A stretch of DNA of 64,000 bases, taken from assembly GCA_029817715.1 (NCBI GenBank), contig JARUPY010000471.1:682001-746000 (forward strand), written 5' to 3'. This stretch comes from Melastoma dodecandrum. Taxonomy: Eukaryota > Streptophyta > Magnoliopsida > Myrtales > Melastomataceae. Numbering within the stretch: position 1 is the stretch's first letter; each line of letters begins with the position of its first letter. A program made the position numbers and the translations under genes. This document shows, one piece after another, positions 1 through 13,500 of this stretch. The notes under the pieces are model-generated. The model saw nothing but the letters and a program-made list of their open reading frames with translations. It did no database searches and was not told where the DNA came from.

Positions 1-698
1 GAACCTCACATCATCGAACAACTCCCGAAATCAGCATCGGCCTTTGCCCTGACGTCCATCTTCGACATTGCACCAGCGACCGAACGTCTTCTAGGTTGCG
101 TTGATTCTTATCTCCATCAAAGCCTATCGCGTAGGGCCCAAAATGAAGTTTACCACGTAAACAACCTCCCGGACACAACTATACGTTTATGGAACGGCAA
201 TTACAAATCTAACAATTAGAAGAACTAGAGATTATAGCCACATCAAATAAAGTGGCAAGGCATTTCGGTGCACACAATGATACCTGGATACAGCAGAGGC
301 AGGAGTGGATGGTCATATATATAATTTACAAAGAAATTGCTTCCACGTCATGAACCCACAACAAAAAAGCTAAGAAAATGAGCAAATTCTTCTATGTGCA
401 AAACTGAACCTTTACATCCACAATAAAACTAGAGTGGCTGAAGCTCAGTCCACTGGCATTCAAAGTAAACACATATTTTAAACATTTATTTCTGATTAAC
501 CAAAAGATATGGATTGATATGTGGAACAAAGCACACAGGAGAAAATTACAGGGCAATCAAAACTGTTTATTGAGCCTAGCAACATTCGCATGATAACTAA
601 TAGAGCTGATCAAAAAGCAAACGAAACACGACAAAATCAAGAGGCTTCCAAACAGTTGAATATGGAATAGAACTTGAACTGACAAATGCTTCGCTCAC
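1..698. other. No gene recognised; expected location of missing tubby 3' exons
   Basis: The tubby-like pseudogene reads leftward into this stretch, so the rest of its tubby domain should follow here. I searched the minus strand for the next conserved block after the IGKL motif and did not see it. The exons are therefore deleted, too decayed to recognise, or beyond the left edge. The sequence is ordinary AT-rich non-coding DNA. Confidence 0.5.
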
Positions 699-1916
699 CT
701 CAGTTTACCAATGTAAGTATTGCTGGATCTTGAAATATTATCAGCGTCCATTGATATCACATATTCGGTGCAGGTAGTTCTCCGCGTCCGCTTCGCAGAG
801 AGAAGAAATTTTCCATTTTCAACAAGCAAAGCTGTCCAAAGTTAAACAAAGATCAGTGCCATCTAACATAGGAAAAGTTGGCAAAAAGTTGAACGAGAGC
901 AAAAGCAGGAGAGTTAATTAGAAGAGAGGTGACACGGACAATTGGATTAAAAACTGGAAGGACCAGACCACGATATGCCATCAAGGAATTAAAGAACTGA
1001 CATATGAGCTGACGAAGAGTCCTTAAACATGATGCTTTTAATATGAACAATTCACCCTTAGGATTGCAAAGGTAAAGAAAGTGAGAGTTAGACCAAACAC
1101 GCCTTAGTAATAAATGCAAATAATAACAATGGATATGACACTGCAAAAAAATGAAGCACAAACCATACCAGGACAAAGGCAAAGAAAGAGATGATAAGTC
1201 AAATTTGATTTGTTCCTTTTGACGAAGCACTGAATTCATCCATCTCGGTGACCCGGCTGCGATCCAAAACGAAACATCATTTGCCAACCAAAGTCATATG
1301 AGATTGGACAAGGATCTATGCAACATGGAGAAGTAGGTAATAGCATTGTCAAACTATCAAATAAGTCTTAATAGGAACTTGTGGCACATCAAGGGGTTAC
1401 TAGAGCGCCCCTCTTAAATAAATCATACATCTTAACACACAGGTAATTCGGAATTCCCATTAAAGGTCTTTAAAGATGCACATGATATAGGCAAGCACTA
1501 ATAAATTCCTTCAAAGAAGAAGATAGGGAAGACGCATGCAACTATTGTACAACCAGGTGAAAGAACGAAAACATGTTTCAAAGACACAGGAAAAGTGATA
1601 TTCCCACAGATTTCAGGATTTTTTACAATTTCCTTGCACATCTCTCTCCATGATCGGCATACAGCGGCACAAGCAACAACATGCCTGCGAGAAGGCCATG
1701 TACTTTCACTTGCCTCTAATCTCCTGATAACATCATGAAGAAGCTATGGAGGGAGGCTAGCCCATCGGCTATTCTGTATCACCAAAGGCTGAGCATGCAA
1801 CTCGTGAACCGAGCCATGTGATTTTCCTCTATGATGACCGATCTTACATCAAAACTCCTCCTTCACAAGCTCCCAAATCCATCCCTCACATCACGAACAA
1901 TACTGCGAAACGACAT
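699..1916 (-). pseudogene. Tubby-like F-box protein (TULP) pseudogene
   Basis: Three exon relics are recognisable on the minus strand: 1573..1916 (N-terminus and F-box), 1169..1256 (start of the tubby domain) and 699..831 (tubby domain). Family landmarks are the N-terminus MSFRSIVRDVRDGFGSL, the F-box stretch [17 protein letters not shown], and the tubby block [18 protein letters not shown] followed by SNTYIGKL. TULPs act as F-box and phosphoinositide-binding proteins. The frame is broken four times: a TGA at codon 18 (1863..1865), a 1-nt deletion shortly after it, a TAG inside the F-box (1744..1746) and a TGA just inside the tubby domain (1236..1238). Splice borders are still visible at 1256, 1169, 831 and 699. 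The remainder of the tubby domain is not seen. No full-length protein can be made, although transcription is possible. Confidence 0.88.
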
Positions 1917-2760
1917 TTCGGACGGCTGACCAGCAACAACAAATCATTGAATTCTTCAGAGTGTTACAAAATGAAATCCCGTCAGGACAGAAAAGGAAAA
2001 AAAAGGTGATTCCCAAAAGAAACCTATGCCCTATCGAAATTAAGATACACAGAACAAGAGTAGAATAAACATCTTGTAAAATATTATGGCCTATTAAGAA
2101 TCCAGTTGCTAGCAAAGAAACTTCATATTTTCGCACAATATGTACCTTATTGACAAACAAAGATAAAGGCAGAATCAAGAAGAATGCCGTCAAATTGCCA
2201 ACAAGAAAATTTCTAAACTCGCCAAGAAAATCAAGTCAAACTCCTCCAAGCAAACGCAGGCAACATAACAAATACATCAGCCAGCACCCCCACTTGGAAA
2301 AACATGATATTTTGAAGAAATGATAACCTTTTCAGAAGAAAACAAAGTTCAGAAAGCATAGCGTACAAGACATTATCTAATTTCAGTTACCAGTAGGCCG
2401 AGGGGAAAATCTTGTTAAGTAACCTCCAACCCGTTTTAGTTTACGTGGGGGACTGGCTGATCCAAAAGTTTAAAAATAACCATAAGAGGCAAAAAAAGGA
2501 AGGGCATAGAGCTCAACCTTTCTTCCAGATCTCTTTCTACACACACTGTGACATGGGCAATCAAGATCAAAGAGGAAAGGAAGAAAGATAGAAAGAGAGG
2601 AGGAGAGGGGTCACCCAATTCCCCGCCTCGATCTCAACCTCTATCTATCTAGAAAAGTCGTCGTCTTCATCCTCCTCCTCCTTCCCTGTTCTTCTACGGT
2701 GGACTCTTTTTATCTCTCTATCTCCGCTCCTTGTTACAACGTCAACAACAAAGTAGAGTT
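1917..2760. other. Upstream region of the TULP pseudogene
   Basis: This would be the 5' leader and promoter side of the dead tubby-like gene. It contains pyrimidine-rich tracts near 2580-2760. I recognise no coding exon here. Confidence 0.4.
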
Positions 2761-2774
2761 TTGTACGTTGATTC

Positions 2775-3165
2775 GCCGGATGCCGTATTAAGTTTATTCG
2801 CGTACTAATTCATTGAAGTCGATCATTATAAGATCGATATCAATTATTAAGAAAGTCGATCTTTTGTAAGTTTCATGTTCGTCACTTTCTCGTGTGAATT
2901 TTTTTTTTATTTGAATTAAAAAAAAATACATAAGCGAGGGAAGTCGACCTTTGCCTAAGTGAAGGAAGTCGTGTGAATTTTCTTTTTTTTTACCTTTGAA
3001 TTAAAAAAAAAATACATAAACGAGGGAAGTCGATCTTACAAAGGCCGACTTTTTCGTATGAATGATTATTGAATTTTTTTTTTACTAAGTGTAGGGAAGT
3101 CGGCCTTACAAAGGCCGACTTTGGTGGGTTATTAGACGAATATTGAAACTTAATACGTCATTTAA
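2775..3165. repeat. AT-rich repeat with repeated GAAGTCGA units and inverted ends
   Basis: The block holds several copies of a unit built from an A/T run, TACATAARCGAGG and GAAGTCGAYCTT, near 2850, 2935, 3020 and 3095. Its outer parts are inverted relative to each other: CGTATTAAGTTTATTCGCG near 2780 against the reverse complement of CGAATATTGAAACTTAATACG near 3140. It looks like a non-autonomous element or a locally expanded repeat. No family could be named. Confidence 0.5.
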
Positions 3166-4297
3166 CGAAATATTTGGTCAAATAACGCGATTAAGAAATA
3201 ATATCTCGAACAAACTAACGAGAGGAGAAGGGCGAACCCAAATAATGGACGCCAAGCCCTTTTATTAAATCCACCTCACTGAAGCTCCCCAACAATCACC
3301 CCCACCCCCAACCCAATTACATCCCAAAAATAAAAATAAATAACTAAACATACATATTAATTACCAACATTTATTGTAATTAATCTAAAGTTATTTTATT
3401 TCCAAAGGGGGAAAAAAGGATTAGTAAAATGAGTGATGATTATGGTGAATGTATAGCAAAGGGTGTGTTCTGCTTTGATTTGTGTGGGCACGCGACTGCG
3501 GTAATCATGTAATAAGGAAAGGGTCAGGCTAGTCTTCGGTGGTGGTGGGAAATTACTCCTATCCTATGCACCTTTAGAAGAACAGCAGCAGAATATGCTG
3601 TTTGTTCTCTTCTTCTCGTTATTGTCTTTGCTTTGATGATGTTGTTGTTGTTGGGTGGTGTCACTTTTTTGCATGCCAACAACTACTACTTCTACTCTTT
3701 CTTCCTTTTCGTTTTTCTTCTTTTAGTTTTGGGGCGTGTTTTGGATTCCATGCCTTCTATTGACATGTGTTTTTACTCGAATCAAACCCCTCTTCCCTAT
3801 AACACGAGCACACACATTTTCAAGTTTACGGTTCTATCCGGTTACGCTAGATCTTAATCTTATGATCCAAGCTCAAAAGTCCAATGAGAATCATGTTACC
3901 CGGTCCAAGAAGTTCGGTACCTTTTACCGAGGAACACGAACCCTGCCTCGACGAGCCCATGATCAGCTTCTCCCTAAATGGCTCCAGCTAACTGTGAAGA
4001 ATTGAAAAGAATGCCAGCCAGGGTATGTAACGGAATAGTGTGGCTGAATAGCTTCAGGTTGCAAAAACAATGCTTGTATCAAACTCAACTCCCGGCGATA
4101 TATTATATGATCGGGCAAGAAGATCAAAATGTTATCTTATTTGGGACATGTGCTTTGCTTTATATCAAAGCAAATGATCCCGCTTGTCGGGCAAAATAAT
4201 CATGACACAAGTAACTTGTAGTATTGATGACTTATGGTATTGATAAGACTACTACTGATGGTATTGTGAGCAAACGACCTGTTACCCGGAAATGGAG
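3166..4297. other. Intergenic spacer and HGPT 3' flank
   Basis: AT-rich sequence between the repeat block and the HGPT stop codon. The last few hundred bases probably include the HGPT 3' UTR. Short open frames here have no recognisable motifs. Confidence 0.4.
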
Positions 4298-5798
4298 CTA
4301 TTTGTAGAGTTCAGGCTTCAACACACCAATGTAAGGTAGGTTCCTGTATTTTTCTGCGTAATCCATTCCATATCCCACCACAAAATGGTCCGGACACTGC
4401 AAAACAGAAGAAAAAGAAAAAGGACAGACGTGTGAATGAACAGCTAGACTCTATTTGGGCAATCGATTAATTGGATTGAGAATTCATTAAGGGAACTGCA
4501 TCCAACTGAAAGGAAGCCACATGTATCAGAAAGCTCAGAAATGAAATATATTGCAAATCATAGATATTGCGCATGAAAGAATTTTATAAGCTAATTCTGG
4601 TTTGACATGTCGCCGAGGCTGATGCATGTTAAGTTTTCTTTCATTCAAGTGACAATCCACAACAATGATGTTAGTGTAGGACTTCATACTGTTTCTTATC
4701 AAGGTCTCCTTCAGTACCGGCCCAAAGGTAAGAGATCACCTACTGTCTATCTGACGTCGGCAATTAAATTCCAATGCTTGTGTAGCAGATGCAATTTTAC
4801 ATTATCCATTGGCATCTAAGTCCTAATGCTTGTTTCTAGGTGACCTAGCAGGTTTTGCCTTCTGCTAGCTGTCATCTAAGCAATACAGATGGATACTCAT
4901 AAAGTAATATACTTATTTAATAAAAGTAACTGTTTCTGATATGGATGAAAAAGAGGATCGGACAAGGGAAACAAAAACGTAGACGAGGAAGGGACCTCGA
5001 ACCCGCAGAAGAACTTCCCATCACCGACCAACTGAAATTGGACCTTTCTTCTAACTGGTTTATTGAGAAATGTACACACTGACACTGACAGTGCTCCTCT
5101 TGATTTCATCAGGTCAATGAGGCAAGATAATGTATGGCCAGTATCCACAATGTCCTCCACCTGATAAGAATCACAATTTTCAGATCCGGAAGAGTCACAT
5201 GGACAAGGTCCTTGTCGACCAAGAGACACCAATATGATTTGTGAGGTCAAAAGGAAAAGTTTGAGCTGTTCACAAAGATAATGACCCTGATCCTCTTAAT
5301 ACAAAACTCCATTCTCTTGTCTAATGAATGACTTTCACAAGGTTTCTTTTAGATACTTGAAAGAAAACATAAACAAATCATCAATACAGAAAGTACTTTA
5401 GCTTAAATGGCAAACTAGCATACTGTCCAGTTCCTAAAGAGATATCTGCAAAAAGCTCTGGGATATAAAAGTAAGAGGAAAAAACAATAAAATCTTACCA
5501 AGATAACATGTCTGCCTGTGATGTCAATCTTTAAATCCAAGGATATTGAGGGCTCCCCAGTTGACTGTGTTCCACAGCCATATGAGTCCGACCGAATGAA
5601 ATCGACAGCAATAGGAAGCGGTATTTTCCTAACGAGGTCGGCAACAAAGAGGAAGGCACCTGTAGCCACCCCAATGATAACAGGCGAAGGGTCCTCGTCC
5701 TTGAAGTATTCAGTGACTTGGACAGCTAACTGAGAAACACGATCAGATATTTGCTCTTGGGTCCACAGGATTTGCTCTATGTGTGATTCCATGTTCAT
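4298..5798 (-). CDS. HGPT: Hypoxanthine-guanine phosphoribosyltransferase
   Basis: Purine-salvage enzyme that transfers phosphoribose from PRPP to hypoxanthine or guanine; plant forms are expected in the cytosol. Coding exons are 5499..5798, 4996..5160 and 4298..4396, totalling 564 nt and 187 residues, a normal size for the plant family. The PRPP-binding loop is clear as [12 protein letters not shown] across the first junction; other landmarks are [12 protein letters not shown] [21 protein letters not shown] and the C-terminal [20 protein letters not shown]. The start is set at the ATG at 5796..5798, which directly follows a splice acceptor (TGCAG), so a 5' leader intron is implied; the ATG at 5790..5792 is an alternative. 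All internal junctions are GT-AG and phase 0. No lesions seen. Confidence 0.93.
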
Positions 5799-7346
5799 CT
5801 GCATTATCAAGAGGAAAGGGACCATAGTTACTGTGACTCAGTATTTTGCTTCTGTAGACGACAAGAGGTCCCACTGAATTCATGGGAGCGTGCATGGGAT
5901 GAATTCATCCTAATCCTATAGAAATTTATGCCTTTCTTATATCTTCTTTAGCATTCTGATGAACAAGTCATCGCGACATGCAAGAAAAATGATGTCTCCC
6001 CGACTCGGAACGAACTACTCCTGCAATGAAAAATCGAAGCTACAGATCTGTAGCTTTTACCACACATAAACCACCGTCTAAATGGCACCTTAACTCGACA
6101 TCCATCGCCGAGAAATGCTGCTGCGCCTTCGTTAATCTTTCTTTCACAATCATTAATTCACGCGAGAGCGTCGAAATCAAATAGCGGTGGACAAGGGACA
6201 ACAACGTGGAAGCCGAATACGCAACGAGATAGGCAGCCGTCCAGCTAGTTTACGAGTTCCTAGGAGGGAAGGGATTCCTCGATACAATCCGACGATTCTT
6301 CTGAACTAAACGAGAAGCTAAAAGGAAAGGGAAAATGGCAGAAACACAGAGACCATCCCGGACGAACCTTCCGGAAAACTGCCGCCGCTTGAGGGGGGAG
6401 GAGGGAAGAGGTACAGCAAGGCGGCGGTCTGGGTCGGGGACAGGGGACAGGGGCTTTGAGTTTATTACGACCAACGGAGGGAAAACAAGGAGACTGTTTT
6501 TAACCTCGACAACAAACATATGGACGAATCTACGCAAAAAAAAAGGTTAGTTTTAAAAAAATTTCGAATTTCGTAAAATACGATTTTAGCTTCGAAAACA
6601 GGACATTTCGTAATTTAATGAACCACTTTAGCATGAGGAGAAACTCTTGCAGAACAAGGAACCCGCCCCTTCAAAATGTCAAAATTTATTTAAGTATTTG
6701 GGTCGCGGGTTTTGAAAACGCGCTCCCGAAGACGCGTTTTGAGAACCCGTTCCTGCATTTATGCGCATCATAGGATGCACCGAACGTACATATATGGGAA
6801 ACTAAAGGAGAGACCAAGGACAAATATAATCCTAATCGAATGAATTTTTCTCCTAAAATGGACCGATTCTTTTTAAGATTACGAAAAAAATAAATTTATC
6901 TTCCTTTTCTTTTGTAAAGTAATTTTAAAAAATATGAAATTTCAAATTTAGAACATAGTAATGAAATGTCTTGCATTTGCTTGGTGAGCCAAATATACTT
7001 TCTTTGCTCTCGTGGAGGCAATTAAGAAGAGATGGAATCTACAAATTTTCAAAATTTCGGTAAATTGTTCGAGAAGAAATCGTTAAAAATACGAGTTCGA
7101 TTTTATATAAAAAACTTGCTTTAAAAAAATTGTTGTTCCCAGCAATTAGTTCGGGACCTTTTGGAATTTTGTTTTTTAAAAAAGAAAAGTCATTGTTCTA
7201 GAATAAATTCGTAAGGAAAGTAATTGTTATCAAGAATAAATTCTTTACGAATGAATAAATCTCGATGTTTGGAGCGTATCAAGAACTTTGAATGTTGTAT
7301 GTCTATTGGATAACATATTTTGCCGACACTAGCCTTACATGAAACA
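5799..7346. other. HGPT 5' leader/promoter and AT-rich spacer
   Basis: The HGPT transcript probably starts within about 6050-6540, because the coding exon begins at a splice acceptor. From 6540 leftwards into the spacer the DNA becomes AT-rich with repeated AAATTTCG-like words. No coding exon is recognised. Confidence 0.4.
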
Positions 7347-7379
7347 AAGCTCTCCTACTTGGAGGGAGTAGGAGAGCTT
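7347..7379. other. Perfect 12-bp hairpin
   Basis: AAGCTCTCCTAC at 7347..7358 and its exact reverse complement GTAGGAGAGCTT at 7368..7379 enclose a 9-base loop. It lies 160 bp beyond the VAL stop codon, so it could fall in that gene's 3' UTR or terminator region. It could also be a transposon remnant. Confidence 0.6.
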
Positions 7380-7538
7380 CTTACACTCAGTTTTGTAGCG
7401 GTAAGAACGGGAAAGAGGAACTCAGTTAAACCATTGACACTCAAGAACGTAGCAAATGACAACAAAAGGGAGAGTGGTCACTAGAAGCAGTCAACAATCT
7501 CAAAATCTAGGAAATTTTTGGGACATGCCCACGCTTGT

Positions 7539-10500
7539 TCAGTGGGGAGTAGATTTGCTTTCTTCTGGACTGGAAGAGTCCTCCTCCCCGGCATCATTCT
7601 CATTGTTGTCATCTTCGCCGTCGTCATCTTTCCCTACTTCTTCCTTCTCTTTGGCATCCACTTCCGAGTAGCAATCCTCCAGAACCTGTCCCTCGCTGAC
7701 CTCATTCTTGTCAGCCACCAGACTCACCAAGCCATTTTGCTTCATGTAGGTTTCCAAGGGCTGGCTGGCTTCCCTAAGGAGATTCATCATACTCGTGCGG
7801 TCTAGCCCCAGCTTCAGATTGCGGCCTCTGTCAGGTTGGAAATTCAGGTCTATCTTCTGCCTGCCGGTTCCCGCCATGTGGGTCACCAGGATCTGAGAGT
7901 CCAACATAGTGTTTGTGTTCCCAGGGGAGCTATCCACCTCGACTTCGTCCTTCGGTCCCCATGCTGCATTCCTCTGGGCAAGCTCCGCTTCACGCTCTGA
8001 CTGACGCTTCTTCTTCCGCATCATCATTGTCTTGAAACGACGTTTGACTGTCATACACACGTTGCAGTCACATGTCGGTTTGTGCTTTCCTTTTCCGCTC
8101 GGGGGCTGGATACAGACTATGCAGGAGCATCCAGCACGATGCCTAGGGTGCTTTGTAGTGGCCGCGATGGATATGGTGCCCGGGTCTCCTGCGCTGTCCC
8201 CTACCATCACCGCATTCGCCAAAACGTCTGGACCTGGTTCATTCTCCTGCCCCAGCCTCAGAGCCGCATCCAATTTTCTTCTCTTGTGTTCTACAGTAAA
8301 ATGGGAAGTAAGATTATTCATACACTAAAGGTGCTCAAAAAGTTGCCCGAATCTTGTCCTTTCTGTCTCATGTCCCACCTAGGCGTGTTTCGTTGATATA
8401 CCACATCTAGCTGCATTCCAAACACGAGCTAAGGAAGAAACCGACCAACAATCTACAACCGCCTCGTTATTTATAGCCTTAGCATCTTTAGCCTTGTGTC
8501 TCATTTGTGCCTTATTTGGCTCGTGAATCATGTCATCAACTGCTTTATTGCAAATATTTCAAACAGAGATCGATGCCTAACCATCTCAAGATGAGACAAT
8601 CAAGAACAATTTGTAGTAGTAATAGTTTCCAGATACCTGCGTCCAGTCTTATGAAGGTTTCCAGTTCTTGTGGAGACAATCCATCTGGTGCTGAACAGGA
8701 GCACCTATGCAAAACAAGATGATGTCATAAGCAAATTCAGCAAATCGCATAATATGTCACATCCCAGAGAAGCTGCAACTGACCTGCTTTGATCCCATAT
8801 ATTGTCTGCACAGGTCCAAACAGGTGGAAGTAAAACATCGACAGGCAGTTTCCTCCATTTAGCACAACTATCACATTGAACCCATTGCTCTTGTCCCCTT
8901 CAGATAAGGTAGAACAGAGACATGTCATCAATTTTGTAATACTTTCAAGAACTGTACAAAGGCTTAAGCCAATCAAGCTCCAAATCAAAGAATACGAGTC
9001 TCGATCCTGTAGACATGCATAATCTCTTAAAAAAATAATATTGCAGGTATCATTAAATACCAAGTTAAACTCTAGACATTATTTATTTACATCCTTTTTT
9101 AGTTGAATGAGGTGTTGAGGTCCTATTCAGAAAAGCTAATGCTTCGATTATAAGATAGATGCTCATCTAAACCATTATGTTTGTCAATGGTTCAGGAGAT
9201 CATTGTGTGTATTTATGTGTTAACGGCAGAATCACTGCAAACAGATGACCAGACATTTAGAAAAAAAAGAATCAAATGTAAGTTTAATTCATCAGATAAA
9301 CAAGACACATACAGGACTTACCCTGGGGAGCGGACGATGAAGAAGCTCCTTTTCCCAAATACTGGTGGTGCCTGTGTGCAACCAGAAAAAACCTTGGAAT
9401 AAACAACCTTTCGCGGAGAAATCAAGAGAATCCTAACTGAAATTGCAAATAATTCACATGTCATTACTGAAATCACATAATTAACCCATCTAATTATGGA
9501 ATAACATTTTTCCATATAATAATGCATGGTCTTTTAGTAACTTTGAGATCACTTCTGAAGTTTTGTGGCCTCTGACTAGGCCCTGCTTTTGACAAACTCA
9601 TGCAGTTTAATTAACCAGGGTTAACAAAATATCATACCTAGAAAAAGATGTTAGCCTTATCATACCTAGAAAAAGATGTTAACCTTACATACCACATAGA
9701 TGGCATTATCATAGCAAAGGAAACAATAGCTAAATTGAAAGGGAAAGCCAACAAGAGAATGTGCGCACATCATACTCTTCAAGCTCATAATCCTCGATGG
9801 TTATACAAGTTGGCTGGATACTTGGTGGCGATCTTAGCAAATCCTGAATCTCTTCCCAAGTCATTTTAAGCTCCATGGCATCTTGACTATCAATAAGTAG
9901 TCTCTTACTTTTCGATCCGATATTTCGAGCTCTTTTTTTCTCCGAGCCCATCATGGGGGGGATCAAAGTGGCATCTCTGGGCGTTCCCTCGTTTTTCTCA
10001 ACACTTTGCCACCATAGGTCACTTCTAGTGGAATTAAAATGTTTGTACAGAGCATTCAAGCGGGGATCTGTGCTTCCCTTAAGTGATTGAAGGATGCTAG
10101 AGTAACCGCTTAAAGTGGATAAATTTTCAACTCCACTTGAAAAGAGAGCTCCGCTTGTGTGGTTGCCATTAGGGAGGGACGCAAGCTGGCTCTCCTGCTC
10201 ATGAGATAGAAGTCAACCTCAGGAGGCCAAAAGCAATTACAGATCTTGAAGGCACTATTTTACCTGTGTTGCAATCGAAGAAGATGCCTTCCGAAACCCC
10301 ATTACTAGTTTTCCTTCTGGGTCCATACGGCTAAATGTCACTGCCATACCATATCGAAAATATTAGCAGCGTGGAACACAAGATACAAGAGAGGCTAAAA
10401 CCACCCAAAGTACGCCCATTTTTAGATGTGACACAATGTAACGCCACCCTTGCTCCAAATAAATGGCGTAGGCATACTTCTGGATAAAGGAAAAAACATT

Positions 10501-13500
10501 CTAACACACTATTGTTTGTGAAAGAAGAATACCAGGCCATATTAGCATCCCTCAATGTGATGCAGATTCAGTCAACCCAAATGGCCATTACACCAACTTG
10601 AGGTCATAGTTAAAAAACCTACCTGTGTCTCCTGCTTGTAGCTGCATGGACTGGATACAGGGGGTCACACCCTCCAAAACATACATTCTGCTGTTATTGT
10701 TGGGCCAGAATCTGAACTGAAACATCCACTCCTTTCCATTGACATCTTGAATTCTCAAGGGAAGGCCTTCGGGTTGTGATATTTGTGGAAAATAAGCCTG
10801 AAATGCCAAGGCAAGGAAGCATCTGGCATCCTACTTCCAGCCTCTATATGTTGTCTTAGTAAATAATTACAGAAAAAAATTGGAAGAGTAACTTACTTCT
10901 GCACAAGCTTTCGGCAAAACCAAACGACCAATTCGACCAGCATCACTTGCACTCAAAACCTTCTCAAACAGGGGAACTATAGTCGAATTTGAGCTACATA
11001 ATAATATAATTAAGGAAATCTAGGACAAGTACATGAGCAACTCTTAAACTGTAAGAATAAAACGGAACAAATAATTCCAGTGGATTACTTTTAGACACAC
11101 TTTCCATATTAATTATGATAACAGCAAGTTAAAAGCCTTAATTTAAACAGTGCTTTCAGGAAATTTTCAAGTGGTGATGCAGCAAACTCAGCCAACAACA
11201 CAATGGAAACCACTAGAGCAGAAATAAGGTGTCAAAACATCCCAACCCTAATCCGAACATTATCATAAAATTTTCTTCTTGGGTTGAAAGAAGTGAGTTC
11301 TGGATTCTGAATACCGATATGTAGAAGTTGTCACTTAGAGGTAAGTATCTCTAGTTGTGCCTTCTGTGCAATTGTTATATAACGAATTAAAAAATGTATT
11401 TCGTCTTGATCACCATTGCTGTAAACTCTGGCCGAACATTTTTATCTTTTTAATGTGCAATTTAGAACTACTAAAAAGTCCCTTGTTCTAGAGGACCAAA
11501 GCTTCAAACCTTTGTGTGGCATTTAATATAAGACAAGATATTCAAGGATACTCTCCGGATATTTGCAGCAATTCTTGGTCAGTAATCCGAGGCCAATAAC
11601 GTGGAAGCAACTGACTCCGACCCCGGCCTTCTGCAGGAGGCCTTGCTACACGTACTTGTGAAGCATTGATGGCAGTAGGCTCAAAAGCAGCACCAAAGGA
11701 CCTAGGTGGCTTGGGCAGTAGGTGACGAGATATCTGACCTTGTGGTTGTGAGGACACTATTTTAGAGAAGTCTCTTTCATCCGTTAGAGCACCAGCAAAA
11801 CGACTTGAAATTCCTGAGTGAGCACCAATAAATATATTCAGATCTGTCTGTAGCGGTCCATCATTGATGGTCCGTGCTCCGATATATTCTTTGCAAGCAT
11901 CTAATCTGACAGCAATGGCAGATCCATTGATGGGTTCTGATGAGCTACCATTTTCTTTAACAAAAATTAATCCTTCGTCCTCATTACTTTTTCTGACCAA
12001 TCCATTTGTACCGGTATATCCAGATTGCCGAAAGTAACTCAACTCCAAGTCATCTGCTTTGGTTCCGAGTTTCCTCGCTTTTATTTTATCCACTTCATCG
12101 CCGTCCACAAGGTTGTCAGTTGAACTAGAATGCATTTCTCCAGACTGACTTCTCAACCTTCCGAATTCATTAGCCTTTTCTTCACAATGCATCTGGATAA
12201 TGTTTGTTTTGCATATCAATCAAAGTAAAATAACAAAAAAAGATTAACTTTTAACCAATCATATTGCATAAACAATTAACTCAGGTGCATACTACAACAT
12301 TTGTAAAGTAAAACTTTTCACTACTAGAAAGACACGAAGAAAACACGATGTGTAGCCCAGAATATGTACGCGACTAGACACAAAGAAGCATAAACTTGTA
12401 ACAAGAAAGAAGTCCTTGCATTGAAGTGGACCGAGGATTCCACACACATCCAAAGTTAAAATGAATATCTTCAAAAGTTTGCAGAGGCAATTAGAGAAAA
12501 AACAATAAGCTGGCCATTTTTTTTGGCGAATTTTCTGAATAAGACGGCATTCCTTTACCAAAGTATTCTAGTTTTCCAATGTAGTATTATCTTACTGGAA
12601 TAAGCCCAGAAGTCTTTGCGCAGCTTGCACAGTTCACGCCACCACCATCAAGAAGCTCCAGTAATAACCGTGAAGCGATGCATCCACAATGGAGACGCTG
12701 AACATAGGTTGATTACATTGTGAATTAGATTTTGTTTGTTTAATTTGGTCTAACATTTGTAATAAAAAAAGATAATTAAGACATTGAAATGATGAAAAGT
12801 ATTGTGCATGCACCCAAGGTTGCTACTTGCTTATTTTATGCATACCCAAATTCCACCAACCCGACACTAACAGATGAGCTCCATGCACTGAAGATGTTTT
12901 ATCTATATAGTCTGGAAACCAGGGCTGTTTCAGTCAAGATAGCCTATAAATCTCTCCTTTATGTAATGGGTATGCACCTCGGGAAAAATAAGCTGAGCAT
13001 TACGGGTTAGCCTAAGGATTCACCTGAGAGGGACCAAGGATGACATTCCTAAGCACAAGGACAACAATCAGACCCTATTCCTGCTAACCGGGGTTGACTC
13101 TATAAATTATATTTCCAGCTTTGTAAACCTAATTTGGACATGGTAATCAACAATATGCAATGATATAGATTGTAATGGCTCCAGCTTTCCTTTCTAATGG
13201 CTCTGTAAGCATGTTAATTTACTTCGCCGCATGATATATTAGAATATCCATGACCATAACTAGAAAAGCAATAAGAAAAAGATTGCCGGTACATACTATT
13301 CGAGGGCACAGGGTACGAGTTTCTCACCTTGCCACATGATAAGCATTCCCTCCAACCGGAATCCTGTGAGTGAAAAATATCACAGAAATTGGATTGTTCA
13401 AATGCTGACCTGTCAAATATCAGGACGCACATGGAGCCAATGAGTTTATAAACTCGTGAAATTGGAAACTGTAAATGGTTTTTCTACATCCAAAAATATG

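Noticed and set aside
2436..2618. 60-codon minus-strand frame with hydrophobic residues
   Set aside because: Pyrimidine-rich leader-like DNA of the TULP pseudogene; no supporting similarity.
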